From: Hofstenia miamia
Lineage: Eukaryota; Xenacoelomorpha; Acoela
Assembly: GCA_004352715.1 (NCBI GenBank)
Contig: SCFE01000036.1
Coordinates: forward strand, 762,218-826,217
Reading direction: 5' to 3'
Length of the DNA stretch: 64,000 nucleotides
Shown here: positions 23,954 to 39,217 of the stretch, piece after piece
Layout: each line of letters starts with the position of its first letter
How positions within the stretch are numbered: position 1 is the first letter of the stretch
Notes under the pieces: generated by a model
Seen by the model: only the letters and a program-made list of their open reading frames with translations
Told to the model about the DNA's origin: nothing
The model's database searches: none
Translations under genes and position numbers: made by a program

Positions 23954-26900
23954 GGCGAAGGTATAGAATAGGGTGCACGCGGAACACGCGGAGCACGCGG
24001 ATAAAATAAACACTAATACAGGGTAAAAAACGATGAGAAATGCAACAACATACGTAAAAAGCTTAAAAAATAATGTATATAGACCAATAACTTTGTATAA
24101 TTCACCAAATTCGTAGCACGCGGTAACACTCATTAGCACGCGGTACATATTTAAGGGGAATTGCAGAGAAAACTGGGAATTCATAAATTTTTTTGTCTAT
24201 TTTTAACCCAAATGCACGATATAGTTGTACATTTATGTAAATCTATACATTTTTTAGTGTAAATCAAGTCTTTTTTTACTTGATTTTTTATATTAATTGG
24301 AAATTTCAAAGAATTTGTTCTCTAGATTAGTAGTTATTTTCGTATTTTATTTACCGATTAGTACCGAATTTATAGCTAGCATGTCCGCGTTGCATAAATA
24401 TACATTTCGCTAACATTGTTATAAATATATTTTAAATTGNGCGGTACATATTTAAGGGGAATTGCAGAGAAAACTGGGAATTCATAAATTTTTTTGTCTA
24501 TTTTTAACCCAAATGCACGATATAGTTGTACATTTATGTAAATCTATACATTTTTTAGTGTAAATCAAGTCTTTTTTACTTGATTTTTTATATTAATTGG
24601 AAATTTCAAAGAATTTGTTCTCTAGATTAGTAGTTATTTTCGTATTTTATTTACCGATTAGTACCGAATTTATAGCTAGCATGTCTTCGTTGCAAAAATA
24701 TACATTTTGCTAACATTGTTATAAGTATATTTTAAATTGTGCGTTGGGTGCAATAACCATGGACCTGTCGATATGCAATTGTTACTGAAAATTTAAATAA
24801 ATTTACTCAAAATGTTATATGCATTACATATAACGTATAAACTTATATATTTTCATACTTATTGAACATGTATATGGGACTCAACATAGGGCCTTTTATA
24901 ATTGAAGCATGTAGTGCAAGAAACCATTTTTTGCAAATTGATTCAAAACGAGAAATCGCCTTTTTTAGTTTCCATTTCAATCTTTGCTTATGTAGTGTCG
25001 TTTAACGGATTCTTTATAAAGCAATGATCAAAAACAGGATCGTTTCACTTGTTTTGCTCCTAGCAGTATGTAGTTCATCTTCACGCAATTCTAAAGCCAT
25101 CGGATTTGACAAATTTATCAATTAACGCGTTCTTGAATTATGTTTTACTCAACAAATTATAATTGCTTAGTAGATTTAATGAAGTATCTCATTTTGAAAT
25201 TTAAATCTATTGGTTGTTCGGCTGTAATTAACATTTTGATCACAAAAGTGCAATAGCCTAAAGAGATTGATTCAATTCAGAGTTAGCCGTTGCGTTAAAT
25301 AATGTGGGCAATCAAGGGCGCCGCAAGATACTTCTTAAAGGAGGAGCAAAAAGATTTCTGCACGTGATAATATTTCTCTCATGCTTAAATCTTGCAAGTT
25401 GTCTGGTCCTTACTATCCTGACGGTGTCCCTTCCCTTGTAATTCATTAAACCTCCTCCATGCTTTCTATCCATTTAAATCATCTTTACTCCTTCATTTGC
25501 TCCACTAAGCGCTATCCCGCCTGTTGGAAGACATCTTGGATTTCTCCGCGGTTGAAATCTAATCAGCTTCGCTCCTCGCAGGTCACGTCCTACCGCCCAA
25601 TAGCTATTCTATCTCCACTGTCTATCATCTTTGAACGCCTTGTTTTTCGTTATGTATTCCCAAAAATTCGTTACCTCAACTCTTCTTCTCAGCATGGCAA
25701 CCTTCCTGATCGCTCTACAATTACTAACCTGCTCACTCTCATCGAAAACTGCTACGTTCACTCTGATAGTAATGATCCTGGTTGTATTATCTTTCTTGGT
25801 ATCTCAAAAGCCTTTAATAACCTCCCTCACGGCATTCTGCTTGACAAGTTACGTTTATTTGGTTTTGATTCGGATTTCATTGAACTGTTCCAGTCTTACC
25901 TGACCACAGTTTAGTTAGTTTTTAGATATTACTATGTCAAAACCGGGGATTACCCGTGGTGGCTCTCAGAAAGTTGACCCGGAGACGAGATGCTTTGTGT
26001 TAGAAAATGTCAATACTTGCAAAACATGCGCAAGGATTAGCGGCGATAATTGGGTGCAATGCTTAAAATATATTAGTTGTTATAATAATACGAGTAAAAC
26101 ACATTGAGTAATCGAAATTAATATATTTATATTTTTATCAAAATTTATTTGAAAATTTCGCCTAAGGTAAGCACTTGATTTAAACTAAACATGTATAGAT
26201 TTGCAAAAATATACTTTTAGATCGTGTAATTTGTTTAATAATAGTTAATTATTTTATGAATTTCATGTTTTTTGTGCTATTATCCTTAAATACGCACCGC
26301 GTGCTTACGCGTGTTACCGCGTGCTACGAATTGCTTAATTATGCAAAGTTATTGGTCTATATACATTATTTTTTAAGCTTTTTTCATGTTATTGCATTTC
26401 TCATCGTTTTTTACCTTGTATTAGTGTTTATTTTGTCCGCGTGTTCCGCGTGTTCCGCGTGCACCCTATTCTATACCTTCGCCGCTAATTTATATTATTT
26501 TTATCGAAAAATTCAAGTGGCTAGTAATTACAAGTTTTTTTATAATGTTGGACCGAAGATTTTGATTCTTCTTCAATTTGATCGGCTATTATTAAGATTG
26601 TCGTCATATTATTTTGCTAATATACCAAAAGCATGTTAAATATTATTGGATGGAGATTTCTTCAAAGAATTAGAACCTCAAACGTGCCAACCGGTGTTGA
26701 CTGGCCTACCCATGGTGACAGTACTGGTCAGTAGATTGAACGCCAATCTGGCCGGCGTCGGAAAAGTGTGTTTATCAGCCCCAAAATCAAAAAGTAAGTG
26801 TATTATAACAGTCTATACAAGCATTTTAAACGCTGACCCCAGCGAATGTATTGTTGTGAAGTGTTTAATGATAAACTTTTATAACTAAAGTTTTGTATTT

Positions 26901-29900
26901 TTGATAAAACTAAGAATATAAATCTGATTGTTGACCGGCCAGTCAAATTCTTTGCTGATAATTGGTCTGATCGGTACATCTTAATATATCACCTGTTTCA
27001 ACGATGCTTCAGAATCAAATATGGAAATCATCTATGATTATTATACTATTGTTTGTGAACAAGGCTCTCAATAGTGAAAGTGAATTTTTCGATTTGAAAC
27101 TTGTACAGTTAATCAATATTACAATAGCCGTATTGTAATAATCAGATGGTTACACTTCTAAAGTTTTCCCGATACTCTATTTTCAGCAGTTTTTCGTGTG
27201 CTCGATACTGTTAAATTATAACTTCCATGCTTACTGCAAGACTTACTCAATACATGTACTATCAATTGTGAACAAAAATTTGTTACTAAGGCTATTTTTT
27301 AGACCATGCAAAGGGGGCATGTTAACAGTTTTTCATCAGTAAGTAGTTTCTGTTCAATGAAATCGTGGTTAGGGTTTGCATTAAACTATTATAAAGTTCC
27401 ACTTTAAGAAAGAAAGCTTTGTTAAAACTACAGACTGAGTTGAAATTTTTTACTAAAAGCTATTCCTGAAAATGTCAAGTAAGATATATTTAAAATAAAA
27501 TGTTAATAAGGTTTAACATTTAAATGTAATTCATCTCACTATTGTAGCATCGCTGGTAGTTGTTACTATTTATCGGCCAGACCTCGCGCTTTTCTTGTTA
27601 GTGACTGGTAGTTGTAATATTTGTACATATTGTAAGTAACATTGTATATAAAGACCAAAGCATTTTGTAAATAGAAATAGTTTGAACTGTATTCTCTTTG
27701 TGTTTGCTAGAATCACCCCCTGTGATTCTACACTATCGAATTTAGAGCATACTTGCGTATTCATTATTTAATATGCGTTGTAATATTGCACTTTTCTAAC
27801 AAGTTAGCCCCTTAATTGGACATGTCGAAATAATTGCATCTATACATAGGCCAACTTTTTGTGCGTGTTTCAAATATATTTTAGAAATTTTGAAAGCGGC
27901 GGTTATTTCAAGTGAATTTAATATCGACTTTAGAAATTCGACAAGTATTTCGTATTTCATTTCTGAATCCTGTAGCAACACTTTCCAAGCAATTATTCCA
28001 TTGATGAAATCCTCACGTTAATTACTAGCTATATGTAATCCCTGAAAATTATTACTTAGTTTATGTAAGTTTTATTTAACTTTATTAAATTTTCTGATAC
28101 TTTTAGATGTAAAAATGTCAGTCCATAACTTTGAAGATATAGCTAAAGATCTTAAATTTGGAATTGAACATCTAGCTAAGCAAATTCACGATGAAGAATC
28201 TGCAACCACTTATTTTATTAACGAATGCCGCGAAATCGAAGCTAAATGTCAAGTCTCCACAAAAGAAATGAGTGTTGTAAATGAAGCTATCAATTCTAAC
28301 ACAAGTTTATTACAACAAATTCAAACTAATCAAAATGATGTAGCTAGTACATTAAGGATGGTTATTGCTCAAAAGGAGGCCATGACATTTAAAGTAAGTT
28401 CAATTAAGAATGACTATAGCATGAAAAGGGCTCAAAAATTGCAGAAACTCGAAAAGTATCAAAGCATTTTCAATAAATATCAAGAAATTTATCATAAATC
28501 ACCGCTTGGAAAGCAATATAATGATGTCTATAATGCAAAAAAAGATATGCAAGAACAGGTTTTTAAACATCAACAGATTCAAACTGCTCTAGAAGCACAA
28601 ATCAGTGAAATTAGTCGTAAAATTGCAGATGCGAAAGAATCCATTAGCTTTAGAGATTATTGCGTATTGCTTGCGAAAACGTTTTTGCGGTATCGTTCGA
28701 GTGTAAATCATTATATGCAGCTTTCAAAAGCTGTTAACAAAGCTCAATTACAAATTGAAAATTTGTTACGCACAAAGAAAAATTTGGAAGCAATTTATGC
28801 AGAATTGAAAAATGAAATCGAATGTCAAACTAACCGATTTTTAGATGCTGTTAAGCTGAAGAAACCTACTATGATCAGTACTTCTTTCTTGACAGTTCCT
28901 AAATCTACTGATCTCATTCAAAAAAAGAGTAGTAGGGTGTTTCAAATTTTTATTTCACATCATCTATATGAAGAGCAGAGGCGCAAAACCAACTAAATCC
29001 AAAAACTAGAATTTCCGCAAATGAGTTTTCTATATCTCAGGTGGAAAGTATATCGAAATTAATTTTTTTTCTGTTGTTATGAATAGACTGCCTATCTATT
29101 CACTGAATGATGTGACTTTTCCAGATAAACTACTTTTTCTAATTTAAATATTCTCAAATTCGTCTTTGGATGCAAAACCAACTAAATACAAATACAACTT
29201 TCTTGTTATTGGAAGATACCAAAAAATTACAATGTAGCTTTTGTTTGGATCATTTTGCGATGAATTATATGTAAATATTGTTATATTGACTGCTTTACTC
29301 GCCTAATATATTGCTTTAACGGAAAGATATTGGTACATAACTATGCACAGGGATTAGTTTTTAAAATTGTAATTTTTACAAAATAGTTAAAAAAACTGAA
29401 TGAAAATTGGGATATCAATACAATGAAACAAATTTGAGAATGATAATGTAATTATTCATTTTGATTCTCAAAATTAATGATGCACACAACTTTAAAATTC
29501 ATCTTCAGCATCAGATTGTGGAATAATGTCTTTGTTCTTTAGGATTGTTTCATAGCATTGCACAATCTCATCATTCGCTCCGATTTCGTGTATCAACTTC
29601 ATGACAGCTCAGAGTCATATCTGCATGCTATTTTTTGGATTACCTTTATTCCGTCATACCTTGAGGCCTTCTCTCCTTCCCATTTTGTTTGAGTCTTGTC
29701 TCTTTTACGTTTTCTACTCGTAACAAAAGGTAAAACCTCTTCATTCATATCCTTGAAATCGTTTATAGTTTCCATTTTGTTTTGTTTCCTGGATGTAAGA
29801 TGGCGTGTCGCACGTGTAGTAGGGCAGTGGTGAGAAATTTGATTGGTTGAGAGGATATAATTGACTTTGCAAATAACAACTAGTGGATTTAGTTGGTTTT

Positions 29901-32900
29901 ACATAAAAAAGCAAAATCGAGGCTATTGAAACTCCAGGATGTAATTGGTTTTGAAACACAACAGTATTATCAGCGGATGAGTCTCACTTAACATAAAGTG
30001 ATTTGAAGAAAAAATGGAAAAAAAAAATATATATATATACCTTTCAACAATTATTCCATTTTTTTAAGAACGTGAAAAACTTCTTTGTTGGATCCATCCC
30101 TGATTACAATACATTTTCCATGGTCAAGGTAGACTCCTACACTTACTGTATTACTACCGTCCGTCAAGTTAGCATGCCAATGTTCTTCTCTAGCACAGCA
30201 TATGACGTTTCTTATATTTTCAGGTTTATTACTGTGTCATTTTCGATCGGCTCAATACATCAATGATTTAATTGCTTTAAAACCCAGCAGTCCTTGTTTC
30301 CATGCTTGACAATAAGTTCAAAATGGCTCTTCTCATTCTCCTACATCTTGACCGCTTCAATTGCTCGTAATTATTATCCAAATGAGAGATTTGCATGGTA
30401 TAAGAAGGCGTTTAATATTGTACCCCATCAAGTAGGAACGGAAAGGCATCTGCCTACTGTGTTCGTAATTTAGAGTTGACAAAAAAATATCATTATTTTT
30501 GGAAATTCTTTTTTAGGCTTGCATTTATAATTAAACGTTGAACAGCATAAGAGATATAAATTAATTTTGTATAAAAAATATTGACTTTGTCCATGTATTT
30601 GATCATATAGCTTGTGTCATAAGTTAGTGGCTCCTATTATCACACTGTTATGCTGTAATATTGCTTGATGGTTTATCTGCTCAAGCTGTGTAGCGTTCGC
30701 GTTCAATGAATAAAACCTACTGTTAATTTTCCCAATAAAAAGTTGAGCATTTATCGATGCCGCGAATCAGTAGTTTCATAGGCAACAAAATATTCGATTA
30801 TTGAAGATTTCTTTAATTACTTCAATTAAGAAAACTTTCTTTACGTGTGTTTGGCCCATTGCCTGATTTTCAATACACCCACTTACAAAACTATTTTTGT
30901 AGGTTCCATAAAGGTCTATTGGCATATAGAAACCATGTCAACAAATCTGTCTATTTCCAGCGGCTCAATACCACAAGAGATGTGTTAATGTAGTTTACGT
31001 TTTGATGTCATTAGCGTGCTGTTCCTGTAAAATATTCAATGCCTCCCAACATAATCGTGAAATGACATAAAACATCGGCTGTGTAGTTCTTTTACAAATT
31101 TCACAATTTTTACATACAGTTTTAACTAAATTAATATCAAAATTACAATTTGAATTTTTGAGGAAACGTATCATGCGAATTTCACTGCAGTGCCAAACTA
31201 AATATGAATTTTTCTTAGTTCAGTATGATTTAGTTTTGATTGCTTCACTGTCAAAATTGTCTGCATATCCTTTAAAAACAGAAGTTCCTGATCAGGACAT
31301 AACGAAATATTCAATGGTAATTTTTGAATTCGCCATATCAATTAATGCTGCCATTTTCTTCAATGTCATTTTAGACAATAAAAGTGGTGGTCCCCCCTGC
31401 GATAACTTGTACAGAAAGAAGCGGTGTTGCCCAAAAACTCATATTCGCAAATATACATGGCATAATGCCTGCTGCAGATTTCCATCGCTAAAAATAAATT
31501 TTAAGGTTGACTTAATCTGTTTGATGTGTTTAATATCAATTTTACAATAACGCAGGTAATTTTCTAGCCATGTATTGCCTGCAACTGTTAGGGTACATGC
31601 CGAATATATAATACCCACATTATCAAATGTTGAATTGAGAGTTACATAAGTAGTAATGTAAGTAAAAAGAATTTGCTCATCGTTTTGAATAATTTTCTGA
31701 ACTATCACCAGTAACGTAAGTTAGTTTGGGGTCTTCTTGATCTGTTTTTGTACTCTCTTGTCCAATGATCGACTTCCCCACATATGACAGGGTCTTAAAA
31801 TACTAGGTCTTGCTACGTTAAAATTGGGAAAGTTTTCTCCGCTTGCAAAATTTCGCCCGTTTTGAGTATTACCAATATCGCGATCATTGTGATATCGATT
31901 ATTTCGAGATATTAAAGCTTGTGAATGTGTTCGCCCAAAACAGTGTTAGCTGTATTGTTCAAAACAGGCCCACTTTTACTTCAGCATATTTGCCTGTTTA
32001 TTATACAGTTTAATTAGATTTCAGCTATGCCTCCAATTTCGCTGTCCGACCTCAAAAATTTGAGCGATGCCCAGTTTGCTTCCGCTGTTGGTGGTCTGAA
32101 GAAAGACGCCATCATTTCGTTGTTGCGCCAAGCGGTCACTGCTCTTTCTACCTCGACTCCGTCCTCCAATGATGGCCCTGGCGTCATATCATCATTATCT
32201 GAGTCCCTCACAAAGCTTTCCTCTGATGTTACCTCACTACAATCCCAAATGTTCTCCTANNNNNNNNNNNNNNNNNNNNNNNNNNNNNNNNNNNNNNNNN
32301 NNNNNNNNNNNNNNNNNNNNNNNNNNNNNNNNNNNNNNNNNNNNNNNNNNNNNNNNNNNNNNNNNNNNNNNNNNNNNNNNNNNNNNNNNNNNNNNNNNNN
32401 NNNNNNNNNNNNNNNNNNNNNNNNNNNNNNNNNNNNNNNNNNNNNNNNNNNNNNNNNNNNNNNNNNNNNNNNNNNNNNNNNNNNNNNNNNNNNNNNNNNN
32501 NNNNNNNNNNNNNNNNNNNNNNNNNNNNNNNNNNNNNNNNNNNNNNNNNNNNNNNNNNNNNNNNNNNNNNNNNNNNNNNNNNNNNNNNNNNNNNNNNNNN
32601 NNNNNNNNNNNNNNNNNNNNNNNNNNNNNNNNNNNNNNNNNNNNNNNNNNNNNNNNNNNNNNNNNNNNNNNNNNNNNNNNNNNNNNNNNNNNNNNNNNNN
32701 NNNNNNNNNNNNNNNNNNNNNNNNNNNNNNNNNNNNNNNNNNNNNNNNNNNNNNNNNNNNNNNNNNNNNNNNNNNNNNNNNNNNNNNNNNNNNNNNNNNN
32801 NNNNNNNNNNNNNNNNNNNNNNNNNNNNNNNNNNNNNNNNNNNNNNNNNNNNNNNNNNNNNNNNNNNNNNNNNNNNNNNNNNNNNNNNNNNNNNNNNNNN

Positions 32901-34663
32901 NNNNNNNNNNNNNNNNNNNNNNNNNNNNNNNNNNNNNNNNNNNNNNNNNNNNNNNNNNNNNNNNNNNNNNNNNNNNNNNNNNNNNNNNNNNNNNNNNNNN
33001 NNNNNNNNNNNNNNNNNNNNNNNNNNNNNNNNNNNNNNNNNNNNNNNNNNNNNNNNNNNNNNNNNNNNNNNNNNNNNNNNNNNNNNNNNNNNNNNNNNNN
33101 NNNNNNNNNNNNNNNNNNNNNNNNNNNNNNNNNNNNNNNNNNNNNNNNNNNNNNNNNNNNNNNNNNNNNNNNNNNNNNNNNNNNNNNNNNNNNNNNNNNN
33201 NNNNNNNNNNNNNNNNNNNNNNNNNNNNNNNNNNNNNNNNNNNNNNNNNNNNNNNNNNNATTGGGGTTGAGGTTAGGGTTAGATTTAGTATTTTTCTAAT
33301 AAATCAATGAAGTATCCATGTATGTATATACATGTAATAATGTGTAACAAAAAGTCGAAAAAATACACAGTCCCTATAATTAATCCGACTTTAAATAATG
33401 CCACGGGCCAAAACTCCACATCTAACCCCGCCACATGAGATAAACTTTAACTTAAAAAGTAAGAATTCAATATCAGGGGAAACTATTCAACAACATTTAC
33501 GAAATTCAAATGAAGGATCCAAAAAATTGGAAGGATTAAATAATGACTATTATCTGTGAACATGAACACCTTCAATATTCTGAGTTTTATACATAATCAA
33601 CATCCATGTGGATGCTAAATTTAATATGTCGATTTTGCTAGCAAAAACAGTTTTAACAAAATATTCATAAGATTATGTAGGCAACACAATGGCATTATTT
33701 TCGACGAAACTGTGATGCGCAGTATGGCATTGGCGTTGACGCTTTTTTCAATTTCTACTTAATCCGATTTATTAAACGACATAATTCATGAAATAACGAA
33801 GTTCCAAGGAGATAACGCGGGGAGCAATATGCGGTAGAAAATTCATCGGACTATGGAAAACCTCGACACGACATTTTGAAAACATATTTTCATTAGCCCG
33901 CAATTTATCAGGTTGAGCTTTACGTTAAAGAAACAAATAATTGGCCAGAAATTTTTAAAAATCTATGAAAATTTCTTTAAAGCATTTTAAAATCACTAAC
34001 TAACAAATATATCCAAACCCAAAACACTACAGGATAGAGGAGAGTCTCCTTAAAAATCCCGCAAGGTCATGAACTTTTACCGATAAGCTTCAATGGCTGT
34101 GAGTGATTTATCTACATAAAGAAACAGCTAAGGTTAGTTATTGCTCTTAGACCTCCCGAATACCTTAACACTAGGCGTGGAGATAACTAAAAACCATTTT
34201 AAAAAATCGGAATGTTCAAAGTAATTCAACCACGGCAACACAGTTTAGTACAAATGATCAACATCAAAACCACCAGAATAGCATATGTAAAGTTGGATTG
34301 TTTCAATATGCATTTCGTAAACAATTGAATCTTTATCCTTAATATTTTATGTTTTAAAGAGCACGTTCGCCAAAAGATATGTCAATATCTTGCAATTTCT
34401 AAACTGTTACTTACTCTATACGAAGCCTACATGTAAGCACAGCTTATCAACTTCTTGAAAAGTAACATCAAAGAACACAAATATTTTCGAAAATGAAACA
34501 AAAGCCTCAACTTATACTTACAATCAAGCAAATAGGAGGCAATTTTGAGAGTGAAAATAACAAAATATTCCCAATTTTAGGCAGATCAGTTATTTAGGAA
34601 GAATAAAAAAATAATTAATAATTCAAAATGCTGCAATAAAAGATTAGCCCTAATTAACATAAT

Positions 34664-34710
<47 letters not shown>

Positions 34711-35076
34711 NNNNNNNNNNNNNNNNNNNNNNNNNNNNNNNNNNNNNNNNNNNNNNNNNNNNNNNNNNNNNNNNNNNNNNNNNNNNNNNNNNNNNNNNNN
34801 NNNNNNNNNNNNNNNNNNNNNNNNNNNNNNNNNNNNNNNNNNNNNNNNNNNNNNNNNNNNNNNNNNNNNNNNNNNNNNNNNNNNNNNNNNNNNNNNNNNN
34901 NNNNNNNNNNNNNNNNNNNNNNNNNNNNNNNNNNNNNNNNNNNNNNNNNNNNNNNNNNNNNNNNNNNNNNNNNNNNNNNNNNNNNNNNNNNNNNNNNNNN
35001 NNNNNNNNNNNNNNNNNNNNNNNNNNNNNNNNNNNNNNNNNNNNNNNNNNNNNNNNNNNNNNNNNNNNNNNNNNNN

Positions 35077-35113
<37 letters not shown>

Positions 35114-38100
35114 CACTAATGAATTTTTTAATTAAAATCAGGAAATGACTAATCAAACCTCCAGAATAGAATATTTATATTTGGATTATTTCAATATGCA
35201 TTACGTAAAGAATGGAATCTTCATCATTATTATTTTATGTTTTTAAAGAGCATCATTGACAATAAAATTAAATGACGAAAGTACATCTGTCAGTTCAAAT
35301 ACACTTGGTTGCCTCAAATTATGAAGTAGAAATGGAAACACGTCATCAACTAATGAGTAATGAATAAGTGATAAAGAAGTTCTTTAAGTAAAATAGTAAA
35401 ATTAGTAATAAAAATGATGCTAATTCAAACAAGGTGGAAAAAAATATTGGAGTAAGTGCCAGAGAGAATAATGGAAAGCAAGATATAACATTTTTAGGGG
35501 ATGATATAAAAATTCATAAACCACTGTAAGTTAGGGGTGGGGGTTAGCATCTTACTCGTGTCATCGCGAGTTTATTCAAATAGTTATTTTATTCTGAGGA
35601 ATCATCAATTTATCTAAACTATTTACAATTGAATATACTAATTATAGAATCAGGAAAACGTGTTCCACTAAGTTTTCAAAAATATCATAACAATGAATTA
35701 ATGCTCAAAAAAAGTTGTCACAGCCCCATACAAAAATTGCATGCCATTACTGCGAAGCCCCATGTGTAAATATATTTACATCATCCTGAAGTTGTATGTT
35801 TTTTGGCGATTGGTGGAAAAGTTAGGCATATGATTTAAATGGAATGAGGTTTTAAGTGTAAAATAAAATCAAGCAGAATTGTTTTTGCTAGGACCATGAT
35901 TATTCAATGACAAAGTCAGTGGAACAGTAAATCACTTGGAAATGAAAATAAATCAGCGTCGAATACAGTGCATAAATCCGACAAAAAGCAACATGAATTC
36001 AGCCGTATTTAATCGGAAAAGACCTGGCCCATGATTTATTAGAATATATTTTATAAGAAATCGTTAGATCTCAATAAATTATTCTTGTATACTGATAATG
36101 AATTTACAGTAGACCATAATATTTACAAATTCAAAAACACAACACATCTTGCTAAAATGACTAATGATTTAAAATTAGTTAAAACCTACTTGTGCCAAAT
36201 TTCGTAAATCTTACATTTCACTGCTAATTTTTATAATAAACAAAGCTGCCAATTTGCTTCATCTACGCTAGTATCCGAACAAACGCAAACGTTTTAGGTA
36301 CGAGAACTCAAAATTAAAATGTGATGTCATTATCAAATCTCAAAATATAGGGAATTTTCGAAAAAAAATTGTTGGTTTTAACAATTGGAAATGATGGTGT
36401 TCATTAGAATTCATTCCTAACTCATCAAAGATAATTTTCTTTAATATATTATTTACATTTTTGCACTCTAACAACACGATGCATAAAATGAGAAGATTTA
36501 GAATCTTTTATTAGGGGGGTCGCGTCCGCCAGAAAGAAAGCTTTACAACTTTTGAGTAACGAGGTTGAATAGGGTTAAATCAGGGGTAGATATTTTTAAG
36601 AATCAAGGGCATCATTGTAAGTAAATTTTTCAAAACCTAAAAACTTCCTGCACAGAGCAAACAGTCTTTCACCAACATTTCAAAATTAGCTACAGCATAT
36701 AAATGAAGTAAGTTTTCCTTCCACGCATCAATTTCCCAACGGTCGAGAAATAACGGTGTTTACATTTTTATGTATGGATTGAACTGGAAAGCTAATTCGA
36801 ATAGAAACAAATTAGACTTTGATATAACATAGAGATTAGCATGATGTGCGAATACATAAGTGTATTGTAAAATTTAAGTGGGGTGATAATGAGTGATTAG
36901 CCTAGTTTTGGAAAGATTCTGAAAACCAGAGCTGAAAGCAGTGTTAATAAATAGTGCACAAGGGAGCGTGTGTAGAGATGAATAATATAATCGAGTACAG
37001 GTGCATATCTCCCAATTTTCTGGAAAGGAGACAGTAGTGCAAATCTGCTCATTCATTACATATTTCAATTATTTTGCTTCAAATAAATCTCCACTTGAGA
37101 AATCCCAACTCAATTAAATAAAAGCTTACTACTACCGCGACAAAGATTCAATCTGGCCAACAGTCGCAACTGAAGGTTTCATTCACAGGATGAATGTGAC
37201 TACAATGACTTTTATTACCTTTATCTCGGTGATAATATATTATGAAACAATTCTTAAGTGTGTAGAAAAACGGATATCTATACAAGGATAAAATTCATGG
37301 GCTGCACAAGTGGTTTTGGAAATTTCACTTAAAATAAAGAATGTAATATGATTACAGTGAGCAAATTTCTTTAGTGATACAAAAATATGGTAAAAATGTA
37401 TCTTGAAAATAGATGAACCACTGAAACGCTATATATTTATTTGAATTAATGATAGCAAGATTAAATGAATATAAACATCAGTGAGTAAGTTAATCTTCTC
37501 AAGGCTATATTAATTTTGATTCATCATTTAAATAAATTTATCATAAATTTGGTGTTCCAAAAAATGGAGCAAAATTCAAAAACATTAAATAGGCTTAATA
37601 ATATCGAGTCTCCGTTAAATTTCAAAACGTGCAAAAGTTTACAAATGAAATTAGACGTACAAACATCTTTCTCACCCAAAAAGTGTCCAACTGGGAAGCT
37701 AAAACCCATGGTATCACAAAAAATGTCAGAAAACGATACATGAAATGATTTGCTTACAATACATATATTAATGAATTAAGATTGAGCTCCGCAATGAAGA
37801 TTCTTAAATATCGGTGGTATTAACTCTGAGATTATCATAAAAATTAAAGACACTATATTGTAATTTACAATCCTACACTAAGGTTCTACGTCACCAGAAT
37901 ATATTTTATTGGTCCTAGTCCCCTTTTGGTGCCAATTTCGTCTCATATCAATCCCAAGTGGTCCCACGAAATAAATTTTGGGGAAATTGGAAAAATTACA
38001 ATATTCAGAAATTTGTGAACGCAGCTTCTGTATTTATGGGACCAGTTCCTGTTGCTGAAATCCCACTGAAATATTTATTCATAGACACATGGGACTGAAT

Positions 38101-38909
38101 AGTCTCGAAAGACCCTATACTACGTTATATTATTGAAGAAGACATAGAACACAGATATTTTCAAGAAATGTTAGCTACTTTTAAAATTCTGGTATTGGGT
38201 GGGGTTGGGTTCGGGGTAATGTGAATTTTGTTTTCATAGAGTGGGATTACGTCGGGTAAGTGAATTCATAGTCGGTTCAGGCCCGGTCTGTTAAGGGAAT
38301 TAATAATCGGTTCAGGTCGGGTACAGTTCTATTATTGATTGTCCATCACTGCTCGAGAACAGCAGTATTCTAAATTAGGAAATCTTAAACATATAGATGT
38401 AAGAGTAAAATTTAGCATCTAATGAATGAATAAATTGCTAGTATTCCAACTGACGTAGAGTTCGCGGCACAATCACCAAATAAAGATATGCACACGAGCA
38501 GGGACATCACAAAAGAAAATTGTTTTCACGCAGCTTTAGTAGCAGTATTCTTGACAGATGTCACGGCATACAATCAGAGAATTATCAAAGAATATAATTT
38601 GTGTCAAAGTTATCGTAAACGTTTCTCAAATAAGACATTCCACGAAGAATTTTAAAAATAGATGACAGCATAGGAACTTCCACAAGTACAAAGGAAACAC
38701 ACTTACTTTGCCAAATCATTAATTTATCAACGAAAAAAGAATACAACTGCTGCAGATAATAGTTACTCCCTGTATGATGTACTGTGAATGAATTTCAAAA
38801 TATGAAGTTTTAGAACAAATTTCAAATACATCCACGCAAATATGAATGTACAGAAGAATTATAGGGCGAAGACCATTATACATAAATTCAAAATCATCTA
38901 TATAAAGTG

Positions 38910-38947
<38 letters not shown>

Positions 38948-39175
38948 CAAGCATACATTTCCAAAATCACAAATATTTTACTAATATTCGACAAAAATTG
39001 TGAATAAAAGCAATGAATTTGCTGTATATTTATAAAATATAAATCACAAATTTTGATACATTTCGTTTACAACCCTAAAAAGTTATAACTAGAAAGCTAT
39101 ATTAAAATGTAAACTACGAATTCTTCATTACACTTACAGAATATATAGTAAAATTATATAGTATAGAATATATAG

Positions 39176-39217
<42 letters not shown>
